The notes under the pieces: model-generated
The model's database searches: none
The model's input: only the letters and a program-made list of their open reading frames with translations
What the model was told of the DNA's origin: nothing
Assembly: GCF_004745945.1 (NCBI RefSeq)
Contig: NZ_SRLE01000012.1
Span: 186,001 to 250,000 of the forward strand
Direction: 5' to 3'
Length of the DNA: 64,000 nucleotides
Source: Mangrovimicrobium sediminis
GTDB taxonomy: Bacteria > Pseudomonadota > Gammaproteobacteria > Pseudomonadales > Halieaceae
Shown: positions 1 to 9,182 of the stretch, one piece after another
How the letters are laid out: each line of letters begins with the position of its first letter
How positions within the stretch are numbered: position 1 is the stretch's first letter
Program-made: the position numbers and the translations under genes

Positions 1-1151
1 GTCACTTCGCCATCCAGCTGCGGCGCGACCAGGCGCTGCGCGATCAGGTGTATGCCCTCTTCGAGTTGCGCCCGCGCCAGGTACTGGCCGAGGCAGATGT
101 GCGTGCCGCGGCCGAAGGGAATGGGGCGCGCGCCGCCGCTGCGGTCCGGGTCGAAGCGCAGCGGGTCGGGGAAGGCCGCCGGGTCGCGGCCGGTCATGGG
201 CAGCGCGAAGCACAGGTAGGTACCCGCGGGCATGTGGATGCCGTCGTAGTCCAGTGCGGTGTCCAGCGTGCGGCTGGGCGAGACTACCGAGCTGTGGCGG
301 AAACCCTCGTCGATGACCTTGCGACAGTAGGCCGCGTCCTGCGCGCAGCGCTCGAGCATCTGTGGATGCTGCAGCAGGTGGTACATGGTCATGGTGAGTT
401 CATTCTTCGAGGTGTCGTAGCCGGCCAGCAGCATGGAGATCAGCAGGTCGCGCAGCTCGTTCTCGTTCAGCCCGCCGTTGTTCTTCGAGGCGATCAGTGC
501 GTCGAGCAGCGAGTCCTCGTCCACTTCGCCGCTGGCCTCGCGCTCCACGATCACCGAGTCGGCGAAATTCCACAGCAGTTCGAAGGCCTCGAGGATGGTC
601 GGCAGCAGGTCGCGATCCAGGGTCATGCAGGACATCTGCGCGTCCAGCGCCGCGCGGATGCCGCGCACCGGCTCCGCCGACACACCGAGCAGGCCGCACA
701 TGACGGTAATGGGGAAGTACGAGGCGAACTCGGCGAAATCGAAACGGCCGCGCGGTGCCCATTCGTCGAGCAGCGCGGTGATCACCTGGCGCATCAGCGG
801 CCGCGTCTGGTTGGCGCGACGCGGGGTGAAGGCGGTGGCGACGCTGGCGCGCAGGCGGTCGTGGCGCGGGCCGGAGATGGTCGCCATCTGCTCGATCATG
901 AAACGCGCCCAGCCGGTGTTCTCGGCGCCGAAGTGTTCCACCAGGCCGGCGAAGTGCGGGCCCATCTTGTCATCCTGGAACAGCAGGTCACGAGCCGCCT
1001 GGTGGCCGTGCACCACGAAGCCCTTGCTGAAGCGCGCCAGCCAGGGATGCTGCTCGCGGGCGGGCTCGAGGAAGCGCTGTGGGTCGAGGGCGAACTCCGC
1101 GCGGTCGATGGGGAGTTCGGGTAGCTGCAGATCGCCGATGGCTATGGTCAT
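1..1151 (-). CDS. Cytochrome P450 (3' end cut by window edge)
   Basis: Haem-thiolate monooxygenase, probably soluble and cytoplasmic, inserting oxygen into a small hydrophobic substrate that the sequence does not reveal. The reading frame from ATG 1151 gives about 383 residues before the edge; only a few C-terminal residues are probably missing. Visible signatures in order: I-helix AGYDTS (about residue 242), K-helix ExxR as EGFR (about 282), and the haem loop FGRGTHICLG with the cysteine ligand near 352. No membrane anchor is seen, as in class I bacterial P450s that use ferredoxin; no ferredoxin or reductase gene is adjacent within the window. The start codon overlaps the stop of a possible 57-codon leader ORF (1148-1321) in an ATGA arrangement. 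Family assignment is firm; substrate unknown. Confidence 0.95.
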   Translation of the reverse strand, partial: MTIAIGDLQLPELPIDRAEFALDPQRFLEPAREQHPWLARFSKGFVVHGHQAARDLLFQDDKMGPHFAGLVEHFGAENTGWARFMIEQMATISGPRHDRLRASVATAFTPRRANQTRPLMRQVITALLDEWAPRGRFDFAEFASYFPITVMCGLLGVSAEPVRGIRAALDAQMSCMTLDRDLLPTILEAFELLWNFADSVIVEREASGEVDEDSLLDALIASKNNGGLNENELRDLLISMLLAGYDTSKNELTMTMYHLLQHPQMLERCAQDAAYCRKVIDEGFRHSSVVSPSRTLDTALDYDGIHMPAGTYLCFALPMTGRDPAAFPDPLRFDPDRSGGARPIPFGRGTHICLGQYLARAQLEEGIHLIAQRLVAPQLDGEV

Positions 1152-1321
1152 GGACACAGCCCCGCGTGCAGGGCCCGGTCGTATTCGCCGCCCGGCCCGA
1201 ATGCCGCGACAGGCCAGCCGCTCGTGTTGCTTGCGCAGGCGCGGGGTGCCGGGCGCTGGTCGCGACCGGTGGCGTTCGCCGCCGTTGTCCCGGGCTGGAT
1301 GCTTGTCGTTGTTGTCGTCAT
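1148..1321 (-). CDS. Possible small leader ORF upstream of the P450 gene
   Basis: A 57-codon frame begins at ATG 1321, has a clean GGAGG Shine-Dalgarno four bases upstream (1330-1326), and ends in a TGA that overlaps the ATG of the P450 gene. The peptide is rich in Thr, Ala, Pro and Gly and resembles no family I know. The arrangement could give translational coupling. It could also mean that the P450 N-terminus lies here behind a frameshift, but the P450 starting at 1151 is already of normal length. Uncertain. Confidence 0.35.
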   Translation of the reverse strand: MTTTTTSIQPGTTAANATGRDQRPAPRACASNTSGWPVAAFGPGGEYDRALHAGLCP

Positions 1322-1581
1322 GGGGCCTCCGTGATGCCCGCTGATTTTAGCGCGGGCCACCGCTACCGTTTCTCGACGCCGCGCGTCGCCATGTCGACAG
1401 TTTCCGTCACCGCGGTCGGGCCGGGCACAGGGCCGGGCGCGAAATGCCCAGACGCTGGTCGCTCTGGCAGCTATAACAGGGGGTGGATTTGTCGCGACGC
1501 CGGGGCGCACGCCGCGCCGGCATGGACACCTGCGACCCGGACCTGAAACCTACAACCTGTAAGCTTAAGGAGGTGACTGCC

Positions 1582-2112
1582 ATGGCGACCCGATTGCCGA
1601 GCCGCGACTACATGCAGGCCTGCTGGGTCGTGCCCGACCTCGAGAAAGCGATACACCTGTGGGCGCGACAGGCGGGTATCGGGCCGTTTTTCTACTTCGA
1701 CGACGTGGTCTACGACAATCCGGTCTACCGCGGCGAGCCCTGGCAACCGGTGAAATTCCATGCCGCCATCGCCCAGGCCGGGCACCTGCAGATCGAACTG
1801 GTGAGCCAGTTGGAGGAGGGGCATTCAATCTTCCGTGACGTGGTCCCCGCCGGCCGCAGCGGCCTGCACCACATGTCGACCTATACCCACGACTTCGATG
1901 CCGACCTCGCCTGGTACCGGGACGCCGGCACCGAGGTGGCTTTCAGCGGGCTGATGAAGGGGGCGCCGGTGTGCTGGCTGGATACCACCGCGACGCTCGG
2001 CTTCATGACTGAGCTGATCACCGCGAACCCCCTCAAGGAAGCGGTATTCCGCCAGTTTCGCGAGGCCGCCGACAGCTGGGACGGCACGGACCTCGTGCGC
2101 CGCCTGGGTTGA
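1582..2112 (+). CDS. VOC/glyoxalase-fold protein
   Basis: Protein of 176 residues with the vicinal oxygen chelate fold: an N-terminal half beginning RDYMQACWVVPDLEKAI followed by W-x-x-x-x-GIGPFF, and a second half with GLHHMSTY and a terminal FMTELI. These are typical of the glyoxalase/bleomycin-resistance/dioxygenase superfamily, whose His and Glu residues bind a divalent metal; His (in GLHH) and Glu (in TELI) are present. Start ATG 1582 is chosen because a near-perfect AAGGAGGTGA site lies at 1567-1577. The frame could extend upstream but would lack a better site. The reaction cannot be deduced. It lies divergently from the P450 and convergently to the SDR gene, so it is probably monocistronic. 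Confidence 0.85.
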   Translation: MATRLPSRDYMQACWVVPDLEKAIHLWARQAGIGPFFYFDDVVYDNPVYRGEPWQPVKFHAAIAQAGHLQIELVSQLEEGHSIFRDVVPAGRSGLHHMSTYTHDFDADLAWYRDAGTEVAFSGLMKGAPVCWLDTTATLGFMTELITANPLKEAVFRQFREAADSWDGTDLVRRLG

Positions 2113-2127
2113 GCCTCCAGGAAGCCT

Positions 2128-2943
2128 TCAGCCTTCCCGACCCGCCACCGCACCGCCATCACAGAGGATATCGGTCCCGGTCAGGTAGCTGGCCTCGTCG
2201 CTGGCACAGAAGGCGATCAGCGCGGCGATCTCCTCGGGCCGGCCCGGGCGTTTAAGGGCGGCGTCCTCCAGTAACTGCATGGAACCGCTTTTCTCCTCCA
2301 GGCGGCCCATCTCGGTATCGAAGGTGCCGGGGGAGACCGACAGGATGCGCGCGCCGCGCGCGCCGAATTCACCCGCCATGTGCCGGCTGTACCAGATCAC
2401 GAAGTGCTTGCTCAGCGAATAGGCCATACCGCGGCGGTAGAAATCCTTCGGGATCAAGCGGCAGCGCGCCGCGGTCTTTTTCAGGAAGCGCAGCGGGTCG
2501 CTGCTGGCCAGGCGGTAGGTTTTCAACGGCGCCAGCCAGCCCGGGATCATGTGGGCGGCCATGGAGGCGATGTTGACCAGGACGAAGCCGGACTGCGCCT
2601 GCGCCAGGCAGGTCTCGGTGATGTTCACCGTACCCAGCGCGTTGACTCGCAGGATCGCCTCGGGGTCGGCCATCTGCGGACTCAGTCCGGCGGTGTGGAT
2701 GACCGCCACCAGCGGCCCTGCGGCCACCGCCTGTGCGACCAGTGCCTCGACCGCCGCGCGGTCGGTGATATCGCATTGCGCTGTGTCGCAGGCAATACCC
2801 TGCGCCGCCAGTTCAGCCGCCGCCTGTTGCAGGCGCGGCGCCTGCATGTCGGCGATGAATACCCGGTGGTCGCGGCCCATGCGCTGCGCACAGGCCAGGC
2901 CCATGCCCCCCGCGCCGCCGGTGATGATGACACTGCCTCGCAT
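2128..2943 (-). CDS. Short-chain dehydrogenase/reductase
   Basis: Classical SDR of 271 residues, cytoplasmic, NAD(P)-dependent. The cofactor loop TGGAGGMG is at residues 8-15, followed by the acidic residue of IADMQ at the end of beta 2 (suggesting NAD preference), a CDITD motif, and the catalytic Tyr-x-x-x-Lys as YSLSK. The PG motif SVSPGTFDTEM follows and the protein ends with the usual SYLTGTDILCDGGA. An insertion between the catalytic Ser and Tyr (about residues 135-160, LKTYRLASSDPLRF) is longer than in most SDRs. Similar proteins are annotated as hydroxysteroid or 3-oxoacyl reductases; the substrate here is unknown. Confidence 0.92.
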   Translation of the reverse strand: MRGSVIITGGAGGMGLACAQRMGRDHRVFIADMQAPRLQQAAAELAAQGIACDTAQCDITDRAAVEALVAQAVAAGPLVAVIHTAGLSPQMADPEAILRVNALGTVNITETCLAQAQSGFVLVNIASMAAHMIPGWLAPLKTYRLASSDPLRFLKKTAARCRLIPKDFYRRGMAYSLSKHFVIWYSRHMAGEFGARGARILSVSPGTFDTEMGRLEEKSGSMQLLEDAALKRPGRPEEIAALIAFCASDEASYLTGTDILCDGGAVAGREG

Positions 2944-2976
2944 ATTGCCTGCTCCACCTGTCGGCCCGGGACCGCG

Positions 2977-3060
2977 CCAGTTCCCGGGCCCCGATTTCTG
3001 TTCACCGATTCCTGGTCGCCGATTCCTGGACCCTGATTCCTGGGTGTTAGTCCCTGTGCC
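2977..3060. repeat. Degenerate 14-bp tandem repeat, about six units
   Basis: Units of 14 bp with consensus CCGATTCCTGGNCC begin at 2977, 2991, 3005, 3019, 3033 and 3047. The central units differ at only a few positions and the outer ones are more degenerate. The array fills most of the space between the 5' end of the SDR gene and the 3' end of murA. Confidence 0.65.
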
Positions 3061-3099
3061 TTGTTGTCTGCGTTTTATTTACTGCTTATTTCCCGGGCG

Positions 3100-4353
3100 T
3101 CAGTGCGCGCGCTCGATGTCCGCACCCAGTCCGGCGAGCTTCTCTTCCAGGTGCTCGTAGCCGCGGTCCAGGTGGTAGATGCGGCTGATGTGGGTCTCGC
3201 CCTCGGCGACCAGGCCGGCCAGCACCAGGCAGGCGCTGGCGCGCAGGTCGGTGGCCATGACCGGCGCGCCGCCCAGCTTGCGGCGGCCGCCACGCACCAC
3301 CGCGACCTGGGTCATGGGCGTGATGTCGGCGCCCAGGCGCGCCAGTTCCTGCACGTGCATGAAGCGGTTCTCGAAGATGTGCTCGGTGATCACCGCGGTG
3401 CCGCGGGCCTGGGTCATCAGCGCCATGAACTGGGCCTGCAGGTCGGTGGGGAAGCCCGGGTAGGGCATGGTGGCGATATCCACCGCCTCCCAGCCGTCGG
3501 TGCCCTGCACGGTGATGCTGTCCTCGCCCATGTCGATGCGGAAGCCCGCATCGCGCAGCTTGTCGACCAGGGACTGCAGGTGGTGGGGCACGCAGTCGCT
3601 CACGGTGACGTGCCCGCCGGTGATGGCGCCGGCCAGCAGCAGGGTGCCGGCCTCGATGCGGTCGGGTACCACGCGGTGGTGGGCCGGGTGCAGCTCGTCC
3701 ACGCCCTCGACGGTGATCACGCTGCTGCCCTCGCCGCTGATCTTCGCGCCCATGGCGCGCAGGTAGCAGGCGAGGTCCACCACTTCCGGTTCCTTGGCCG
3801 CGTTCTCGATCACCGTGGTACCGCGCGCCAGGCTGGCCGCCATCAGCGCGTTCTCGGTACCGCCGACGGTGACCTTCTCGAACAGGATGTCCGCGCCCTC
3901 CAGGCGCTGCGCGCGGGCCACCACGTAGCCGCCGTCGCTGGAGACTTCCGCCCCCAGTTTGCGCATGGTCTCGATGTGCAGGTCGATAGGCCGCGAGCCG
4001 ATGGCGCAGCCGCCGGGCAGGCTCACCCGCGCCTCGCCGTAGCGCGCCAGCAGCGGGCCCAGGCAGAGGATGCTGGCGCGCATCTTGCGCACCATCTCGT
4101 AGTCGGCCACGTGCGCCTCGGGCGCGCCCACCTGCACCACCAGGGTATCCCCCTCGCGCCGGCTGTGGGCGCCGAGGGAGCCCAGCAGTTCCTGGGTGGA
4201 GTGGATGTCGCGCAGGTAGGGCACGTTGTCGAAGCGGTGCTCGCCGTCCGCCAGCAGGGAGGCGAACAGCACCGGCAGGGCCGCGTTTTTCGAGCCACTG
4301 GTGGCGACGGTGCCGTTCAGGCGGTGACCGCCGCGGACGATGATGGAATCCAA
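3100..4353 (-). CDS. murA: UDP-N-acetylglucosamine 1-carboxyvinyltransferase MurA
   Basis: First committed step of peptidoglycan synthesis: transfers enolpyruvate from PEP to UDP-GlcNAc in the cytoplasm. The protein has 417 residues, matching the family. N-terminal [24 protein letters not shown] (substrate-binding Lys/Asn) and the active-site loop [14 protein letters not shown] with Cys near residue 115 are all present. The Cys variant is the fosfomycin-sensitive form, whereas Asp would give resistance. Start chosen as TTG 4353: a CGGAG site precedes it by six bases and the homologous N-terminus begins exactly there; the longer frame upstream adds residues unlike the family. The gene is not next to BolA or toluene-tolerance genes as it is in some relatives. 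Confidence 0.97.
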   Translation of the reverse strand: MDSIIVRGGHRLNGTVATSGSKNAALPVLFASLLADGEHRFDNVPYLRDIHSTQELLGSLGAHSRREGDTLVVQVGAPEAHVADYEMVRKMRASILCLGPLLARYGEARVSLPGGCAIGSRPIDLHIETMRKLGAEVSSDGGYVVARAQRLEGADILFEKVTVGGTENALMAASLARGTTVIENAAKEPEVVDLACYLRAMGAKISGEGSSVITVEGVDELHPAHHRVVPDRIEAGTLLLAGAITGGHVTVSDCVPHHLQSLVDKLRDAGFRIDMGEDSITVQGTDGWEAVDIATMPYPGFPTDLQAQFMALMTQARGTAVITEHIFENRFMHVQELARLGADITPMTQVAVVRGGRRKLGGAPVMATDLRASACLVLAGLVAEGETHISRIYHLDRGYEHLEEKLAGLGADIERAH

Positions 4354-4538
4354 GGAGTGCTCCGTATTGCCCCGGCACGGGCCGGGCTGGACGTGGCGCC
4401 AGGCGCAGGCCGGGCGGTGGAAAAGGGCGCTAGGGTAGCAGTTGGGGGCGGTCAGCGGAATAGTGACTGCGCCGGCTTCCCCTGTGGCCGGTTGAGGCGT
4501 TAAGGTGCGATGCAACTACCGCGGGAGCATCGCTTCGC

Positions 4539-6221
4539 ATGCCAGATTCGCCGCAACCCAGCCTGGAGCGCTGTATCGCGCTGCGCCTGATGCCGGACAT
4601 CCGCCGCTATGCGGAGCACGGCGCCGCGCAGCCGGTGCGGGTGATCCCGCCATCGCTGGCCGCTGGCCTGGCGCGCCTGCAGCCCGGCGGGGTGATCCTG
4701 TTTCGCGAGAACCTGGTGGACATTGGCCAGGCCCGCGAGCTGATCGCGGAACTGCGCGAGCTCTCCTCCGGGCTGCTGGTCGGCGTCGACCAGGAGGGCG
4801 GTCGCGTCACCCGGCTGCCGCGCGAGGCCTGCACCAGCTTTACCGGCGCCATGGCCCTGGCCGCCTGCCCGGAGCCGGAGCGCAGCAGCATTGCCGGGCA
4901 GTTCGCCACCGCCCAGGCCGAGGAGTTGCGCGCGCTGGGCTTCAACCTGAATTTCGCTCCCTGCCTCGACGTCAACAGCAACCCGCTCAACCCGGTCATC
5001 CACGTGCGCTCCTTCGGCGACGACCCGGCGCTGGTCGCCCGGCTCGGCGGCGCCCTGGTGACGGCGATGCAGACCGCGGGGGTCGCTGCCTGTGTCAAAC
5101 ACTTCCCCGGCCACGGCGATACCTGCGAGGATAGCCACACCGGCCTGCCGCGGGTGGACCGCTCGCGCGAAGAGGCTGGGCGCATCGACCTGGCGCCCTT
5201 CGCCAGCGTGTTCGCCAGCGCCCGCCCGGCGACGCTGATGAGCGCCCACATCCAATACCCCGCACTCGACGCCAGCACCCTGCCCGGCAGCGACGTGGTG
5301 CGCCCGGCGACCCTGTCGCGGGCGATCATCACCGACCTGCTGCGGACGCAGATGGGGTATCGCGGCGTGGTGATTTCCGACGCCCTGGACATGGCGGCGA
5401 TCAGCGAGCTGCTCGCACCGGAGGCGGCGGTGCTCGAATGCTTCCGCGCCGGGGTGGATATCGCCCTGATGCCGCTGCGGGCGCGCGACCCGGCCGGACT
5501 GGACAGGCTCGAGGCGCTGGTGGACTACATTGCCGGGCGGGTGCGCGCCGGCGAGCTGGACGAGGCCGAGATGCGCGCCAGCGCGGCGCGGGTGGCCGCG
5601 CTGCAGGCGGCGTACCCGGCAGCGGCAGTCGGCAAGCCGGGTGGGGTCGGCGTGCTGTCCCACCGCCACCTGGAAAAACACCTCGCCGAGCTGAGCATCA
5701 CCTGCCTGCATGGCACGCCGGTACCGTTGGCGCCAGGCACCCGTGTCCACCTGCTCATGCCCGACGCGGCGAGCGCCCGCGCCATGGCCCGGGCGCTGAC
5801 CCTGGTGCAGCCCGCGCTGGTGATCAGCTCGCAATCCCTGGACCGGCTGGATATCGAACGCGAGCGGGAGCTGGCGCGCGCGGCGCAGCACTATATTGTC
5901 GGCATCAGTGAGCCGGCGCCCAGCGCGGTGGTCGCAGGCGGCGCCGAGGATACGCTCGTGCAGCGCTCGGCTGCCCCGACCAGCCTGTGCCGGGCGCTGC
6001 TGGAGGACGCGACAGGAGTGCGGCGTACGGTGCTGATGCTGGGCTCACCCTACCCGGCGCCGACGTTCTTCGACTGTGCAGAGACCGTGCTGGCCAGTTA
6101 CGACGGGGCTGCAGTGGGCTGGGGTGGTGCGCCCGGGCCGGCTTTTGGCGCGCTGGCAGAAGTGTTGGTCGGACGTCTCGCGGCGCGCGGCTGCCTGCCG
6201 GTCAAACTGCCGGCGCCCTAG
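4539..6221 (+). CDS. Glycoside hydrolase family 3 (beta-N-acetylhexosaminidase type)
   Basis: GH3 enzyme of 560 residues. The N-terminal TIM barrel carries GVDQEGGRVTRLP, FNLNFAPCLDVN, and the NagZ-type loop KHFPGHGDTCEDSH (about residue 187), whose His-Asp pair marks beta-N-acetylglucosaminidases. The nucleophile Asp is in VISDALDM (about residue 280). Unlike single-domain NagZ (about 340 residues), a second domain of about 200 residues follows, ending in a region that recalls the GH3 C-terminal domain. No signal peptide is obvious, so a cytoplasmic peptidoglycan-recycling role is plausible but inferred. ATG 4539 has only a distant GGGAG. The gene is divergent from murA, another amino-sugar/cell-wall gene. 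Its stop overlaps the stop of the convergent lipid kinase gene. Confidence 0.9.
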   Translation: MPDSPQPSLERCIALRLMPDIRRYAEHGAAQPVRVIPPSLAAGLARLQPGGVILFRENLVDIGQARELIAELRELSSGLLVGVDQEGGRVTRLPREACTSFTGAMALAACPEPERSSIAGQFATAQAEELRALGFNLNFAPCLDVNSNPLNPVIHVRSFGDDPALVARLGGALVTAMQTAGVAACVKHFPGHGDTCEDSHTGLPRVDRSREEAGRIDLAPFASVFASARPATLMSAHIQYPALDASTLPGSDVVRPATLSRAIITDLLRTQMGYRGVVISDALDMAAISELLAPEAAVLECFRAGVDIALMPLRARDPAGLDRLEALVDYIAGRVRAGELDEAEMRASAARVAALQAAYPAAAVGKPGGVGVLSHRHLEKHLAELSITCLHGTPVPLAPGTRVHLLMPDAASARAMARALTLVQPALVISSQSLDRLDIERERELARAAQHYIVGISEPAPSAVVAGGAEDTLVQRSAAPTSLCRALLEDATGVRRTVLMLGSPYPAPTFFDCAETVLASYDGAAVGWGGAPGPAFGALAEVLVGRLAARGCLPVKLPAP

Positions 6222-7159
6222 GCGGACGCTTCCAGGCCCGGGTGCAGGATCTCCACCGCAGCCGGAATCACTTCCACGCAGGCGGGGGTGTGGCCGAGAA
6301 ATTCACCGTCGACTTCCACCGGCACCGGCTGGCCGCCGTGCTCGATCTCCAGTCGCGCGGCGTGATGGTAGTGGGCTGCCGGGTGGTTGAGTAGCTCGCC
6401 GCGACGCAGGTAGCCCAGGTTGCGCAGGAAATCCGCCGCGTCCGCCTCGCCCACCAGGGTAATCGCCAGCAGGCCGTCGTCCAGGCGCGCGCCGGGGGCT
6501 ACGCACAGGCCGGAGCCCAGGTAGCGACCGTTGGCGGCGACCACCGCCAGCGACTTGCCGCACCAGTCCAGGCCGTGGTCGGAAACCGCGTGGACTTCCT
6601 GCGGGCGGTAGGTCGCCAGGGTGCTCAACACCGAGCGCAGGTAGTGCAGGTTGCTGCCGAGCAGGCGCGGGCGCCGGTTCAGGTATTCCACGGTGCGCGC
6701 GCCCACGCCGATATCCGCGGCGTTGAGGAAATAGCGCTGTGCCTGTGTGCCGTCGGCGTCGGTGTAGTACAGGCGGCCGGCGTCGATGCGCGCGGTGGAC
6801 TGGCTCAGCAGCAGGTGAATCAGTTCGCCGACTTCGCCGCGCAGGCCCAGCGAGCGGGCCAGGTCGTTGGCGCTGCCGTAGGCGAGGATGCCCAGCGCCG
6901 GCAGGGTGATCGCCGGCGACTGCTCCTGCGCGCGCAGGCAGCCGTTGACCACCTCGTTGACGGTGCCGTCGCCACCCACCGCGATCAGGTAGTCGCTCTC
7001 CACGCAGGCGCGCGCCGCGAGTTCGACGGCCTGGCCGGCGCGGCGGGTTTCGAGCAGGGAGATGTAGGCGCCCGGCAGGGCGTTGCGCAGGGTGGCCAGC
7101 GACTTTTCAAAGTGCCCGCGGCGGGTGATGTTGCCCTTGAGTATCAGCGTCAGTTTCAC
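6218..7159 (-). CDS. YegS/DAGK-family lipid kinase
   Basis: Member of the diacylglycerol kinase catalytic family, 313 residues. The nucleotide-binding GGDGTVNEV is near residue 61, and LGILAYGSANDLARSLG follows, as in YegS/DgkB-like enzymes. Expected to phosphorylate diacylglycerol or a related lipid at the inner face of the membrane. Start set at GTG 7159, preceded by an AGGAA site at five-base spacing; a longer frame from GTG 7189 lacks a good site. Its TAG stop and the GH3 stop share the palindrome CTAG at 6218-6221. It lies downstream of two lipoprotein genes on the same strand, possibly in one operon. Confidence 0.88.
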   Translation of the reverse strand: MKLTLILKGNITRRGHFEKSLATLRNALPGAYISLLETRRAGQAVELAARACVESDYLIAVGGDGTVNEVVNGCLRAQEQSPAITLPALGILAYGSANDLARSLGLRGEVGELIHLLLSQSTARIDAGRLYYTDADGTQAQRYFLNAADIGVGARTVEYLNRRPRLLGSNLHYLRSVLSTLATYRPQEVHAVSDHGLDWCGKSLAVVAANGRYLGSGLCVAPGARLDDGLLAITLVGEADAADFLRNLGYLRRGELLNHPAAHYHHAARLEIEHGGQPVPVEVDGEFLGHTPACVEVIPAAVEILHPGLEASA

Positions 7160-7213
7160 CGGGTTCCTCGCGCCGCAAGCGGCTGACACGTTTGGCGGGT
7201 GGCGCCCGCGGTG

Positions 7214-7831
7214 CTACTGCGCCGGTAGCAGACCCGGTGGGAAGCCGCCGAGCACCACCGCGGCTGCGGCGGTGTAGTCAGCCGGGTCTTCGCCGCGCTT
7301 GCCCTTGAGTTTGGTCTGGGTCACGCTGCGCCAGACGCTCTTGTCCTGCCGCGGGTCGATCATGTCGACGATGAACGTTCCCTCGGTGTAATTGCGCACC
7401 TGGACTTCCGTGTTGGTGCAGTTCCAGCAACTGTACATGCTGTAGCGGTTGTAACGGCCGTAGCTGCCGTAGCCGACGCCCATGGCCGGAGTCTCGTAGG
7501 TGTTGACGTCGGTCTTGTTCTGGGTGGCCAGGTGCCAGCTGAGCAGCAGGTCGGCCTGCTGTGCGTCCTGCACGATGGTGAAGCCCTTGTTGCCCAGTTC
7601 GTTTGCCAGTGCGCTGTCGATGCGATCTATCTGCATGTCGCTGAGCAGCAGCGGGTTATCGCCGCTTACCTTACCGGACTCGTCGAGGAAGCCGATGTTC
7701 TTTACGCCGCTGAAATCGTAGTCCGGCTTGTAGTCGACCACCGGCGTCGGCGTGCTGGCACAGGCGGCGAGCAGCGCAACGGCGCTGATCAGGACAAGGC
7801 TGCGGGACAGGTTGCGCAGGGCGCGGATCAT
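7214..7831 (-). CDS. DUF4136-type lipoprotein
   Basis: Lipoprotein of 205 residues. A signal peptide with the lipobox LLAACAS puts the lipidated Cys near residue 23. The mature part, from PTPVVDYKPDYDFSGVKNIGFL to the C-terminal AVVLGGFPP, fits the DUF4136 pattern: a small envelope lipoprotein with an ADLLLSWHLAT core and a region rich in Tyr, Gly and Arg (GYGSYGRYNRYSMY). Start ATG 7831 has GGGAG seven bases upstream. Function is unknown for the family. There is a 54-base gap to the lipid kinase downstream and a 100-base gap to the DUF3080 gene upstream. Confidence 0.85.
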   Translation of the reverse strand: MIRALRNLSRSLVLISAVALLAACASTPTPVVDYKPDYDFSGVKNIGFLDESGKVSGDNPLLLSDMQIDRIDSALANELGNKGFTIVQDAQQADLLLSWHLATQNKTDVNTYETPAMGVGYGSYGRYNRYSMYSCWNCTNTEVQVRNYTEGTFIVDMIDPRQDKSVWRSVTQTKLKGKRGEDPADYTAAAAVVLGGFPPGLLPAQ

Positions 7832-7870
7832 CGGCGTCTCCCGGGGATTATGGGTATGGGTCGCGCGTCT

Positions 7871-7899
7871 AGTGTAGCGAATTTTGTCGGCAGTGACAC
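7871..7899 (-). promoter_or_regulatory. Possible sigma-70 promoter for the DUF4136 gene
   Basis: On the minus strand a TACACT -10 hexamer (7876-7871) follows 17 bases after a weak -35-like GTGTCA. It sits 40 bases upstream of the lipoprotein start. Moderate match only. Confidence 0.35.
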
Positions 7900-7931
7900 T
7901 GCAACTCACGCTTTGCACGGGGCGATTGGCG

Positions 7932-9032
7932 CTAGCGCTCGGGGGCTGGCCCGCCGCAGTCGGCGAGCAGTGCCTGCAGGGCATCGACATGCCGGCGCGG
8001 CGCCGCTGCGAGTTGCGGCAACTGCTGCTCGCGCAGGCTGCGCCAGCGCTGGTAGTTGTCCGGCAGCACCTGCGCCAGCCGTGCCTCCAGCGCCTGCTGC
8101 GGCGGCAGCAACTGGTGGTAGCGGCGACCGAGCGCCGCCGCGCGCGGCTGTACCGCGTCGATGAAAAACCGCCGTACCACATTGGGCAGGATATCCGCCG
8201 CCGCGTGGCGGTAGCGCGGTGCGCACAATGGTCCCTGTGCCGCGCGCTCGGCCAGTTGCGCGTCGGCCAGGGCCAGCCAGTCCGCCTGGCTGGCCAGCGC
8301 GCTCCACAACTGGCCGCCGTCGCCGCGCGCAATCTCCGACAGCAGCAGTTCGAAGCCCCGGTTGTCGGCGCGATAGTCGCCGGCCAGCCAGCGCGCGGCG
8401 AGTGCATCCACGGCTGCGAGTGCGTCGATCACCGCGCCCGCGGTGTTGTCGGGGTAGGCGGTGGTCGCCGGTTGCGGCCGCCACAGGGTGCGGTACTCCT
8501 CGCCGGCCAGGGTGGCGTTGAAGATGCGCGCCGGCAGCTGTGTGCGCTTGTGTTCCCAGGCTGTTGCCAGGGTCTCGGCGAGGGCTACCTCACCTTCCGC
8601 GCGCAACTGGTCGATGCATGCCGGGGCCAGGCGCAGGTATTCCAGTTCCAGCAGTAGCAGCTGGGAATCGCGCGCCAGGCGGCCCAGGGAGCTGTTGCGC
8701 TTGCCGACGGTGACCTGCAGTTCGCAGCCGTGCAGGTCGAGGAAGTCCAGGCCGCCGAGGCGATCCCCGGTGACTTCCAGGCGCATTTGCCCGCTGCGCG
8801 GCAGGCGCGGAATGAGCCGTGGCTCGGGCGCTGCCGGCGCCGGCAGGTCCAGCGTCCGCGACAGGCGCTGCAGGTAGGTATGTAGCGGCTGGTCGGGGCC
8901 ACTGCTGCAGGCCGTCAGCAACAGGCCGAGGCCAGCCAGGCACAGCCACGGCAGCCACGGGCGGTGCGCGCGCCAGGTTCGCCCTGTGCGCGGGGTTTGC
9001 GTGCTGGCCCAGTTGCGGCTGCTGTGATGCAT
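7932..9032 (-). CDS. DUF3080-like lipoprotein
   Basis: Lipoprotein of 366 residues. The hydrophobic stretch PWLPWLCLAGLGLLLTACSS ends in lipobox LLTAC, so it is lipidated, probably at the outer membrane. The mature protein is mostly alpha-helical, with phrases such as YLQRLSRTL, DFLDLHGCELQ and GRLARDSQLLLLE, a pattern I associate with the DUF3080 family of marine gammaproteobacteria; function unknown. Start ATG 9032 has AGAGG just upstream; the frame could extend further but that would place a charged tail before the signal. It is divergent from the LolA-like operon. Confidence 0.8.
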   Translation of the reverse strand: MHHSSRNWASTQTPRTGRTWRAHRPWLPWLCLAGLGLLLTACSSGPDQPLHTYLQRLSRTLDLPAPAAPEPRLIPRLPRSGQMRLEVTGDRLGGLDFLDLHGCELQVTVGKRNSSLGRLARDSQLLLLELEYLRLAPACIDQLRAEGEVALAETLATAWEHKRTQLPARIFNATLAGEEYRTLWRPQPATTAYPDNTAGAVIDALAAVDALAARWLAGDYRADNRGFELLLSEIARGDGGQLWSALASQADWLALADAQLAERAAQGPLCAPRYRHAAADILPNVVRRFFIDAVQPRAAALGRRYHQLLPPQQALEARLAQVLPDNYQRWRSLREQQLPQLAAAPRRHVDALQALLADCGGPAPER

Positions 9033-9182
9033 ATGCCTCTTATAACGTATATCGCCCGGCCTGCGCCGCATCATTTTACGTGGTGCGCATGCGCTCACTG
9101 CAGGCAGCGCGCTCGCACCGCGCGCGTCCAGTGTTTACACTGCTGCGGTGCCTACCGGGCCGGGAACCCACAGGAGAGTCAC

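Noticed and set aside
3061-4503. 480-codon plus frame opposite murA
   Set aside because: Low-complexity shadow of murA rich in V, H, A, Q, D.
4500-5891. 463-codon minus frame opposite the GH3 gene
   Set aside because: Antisense shadow of the GH3 coding sequence; no family resemblance.
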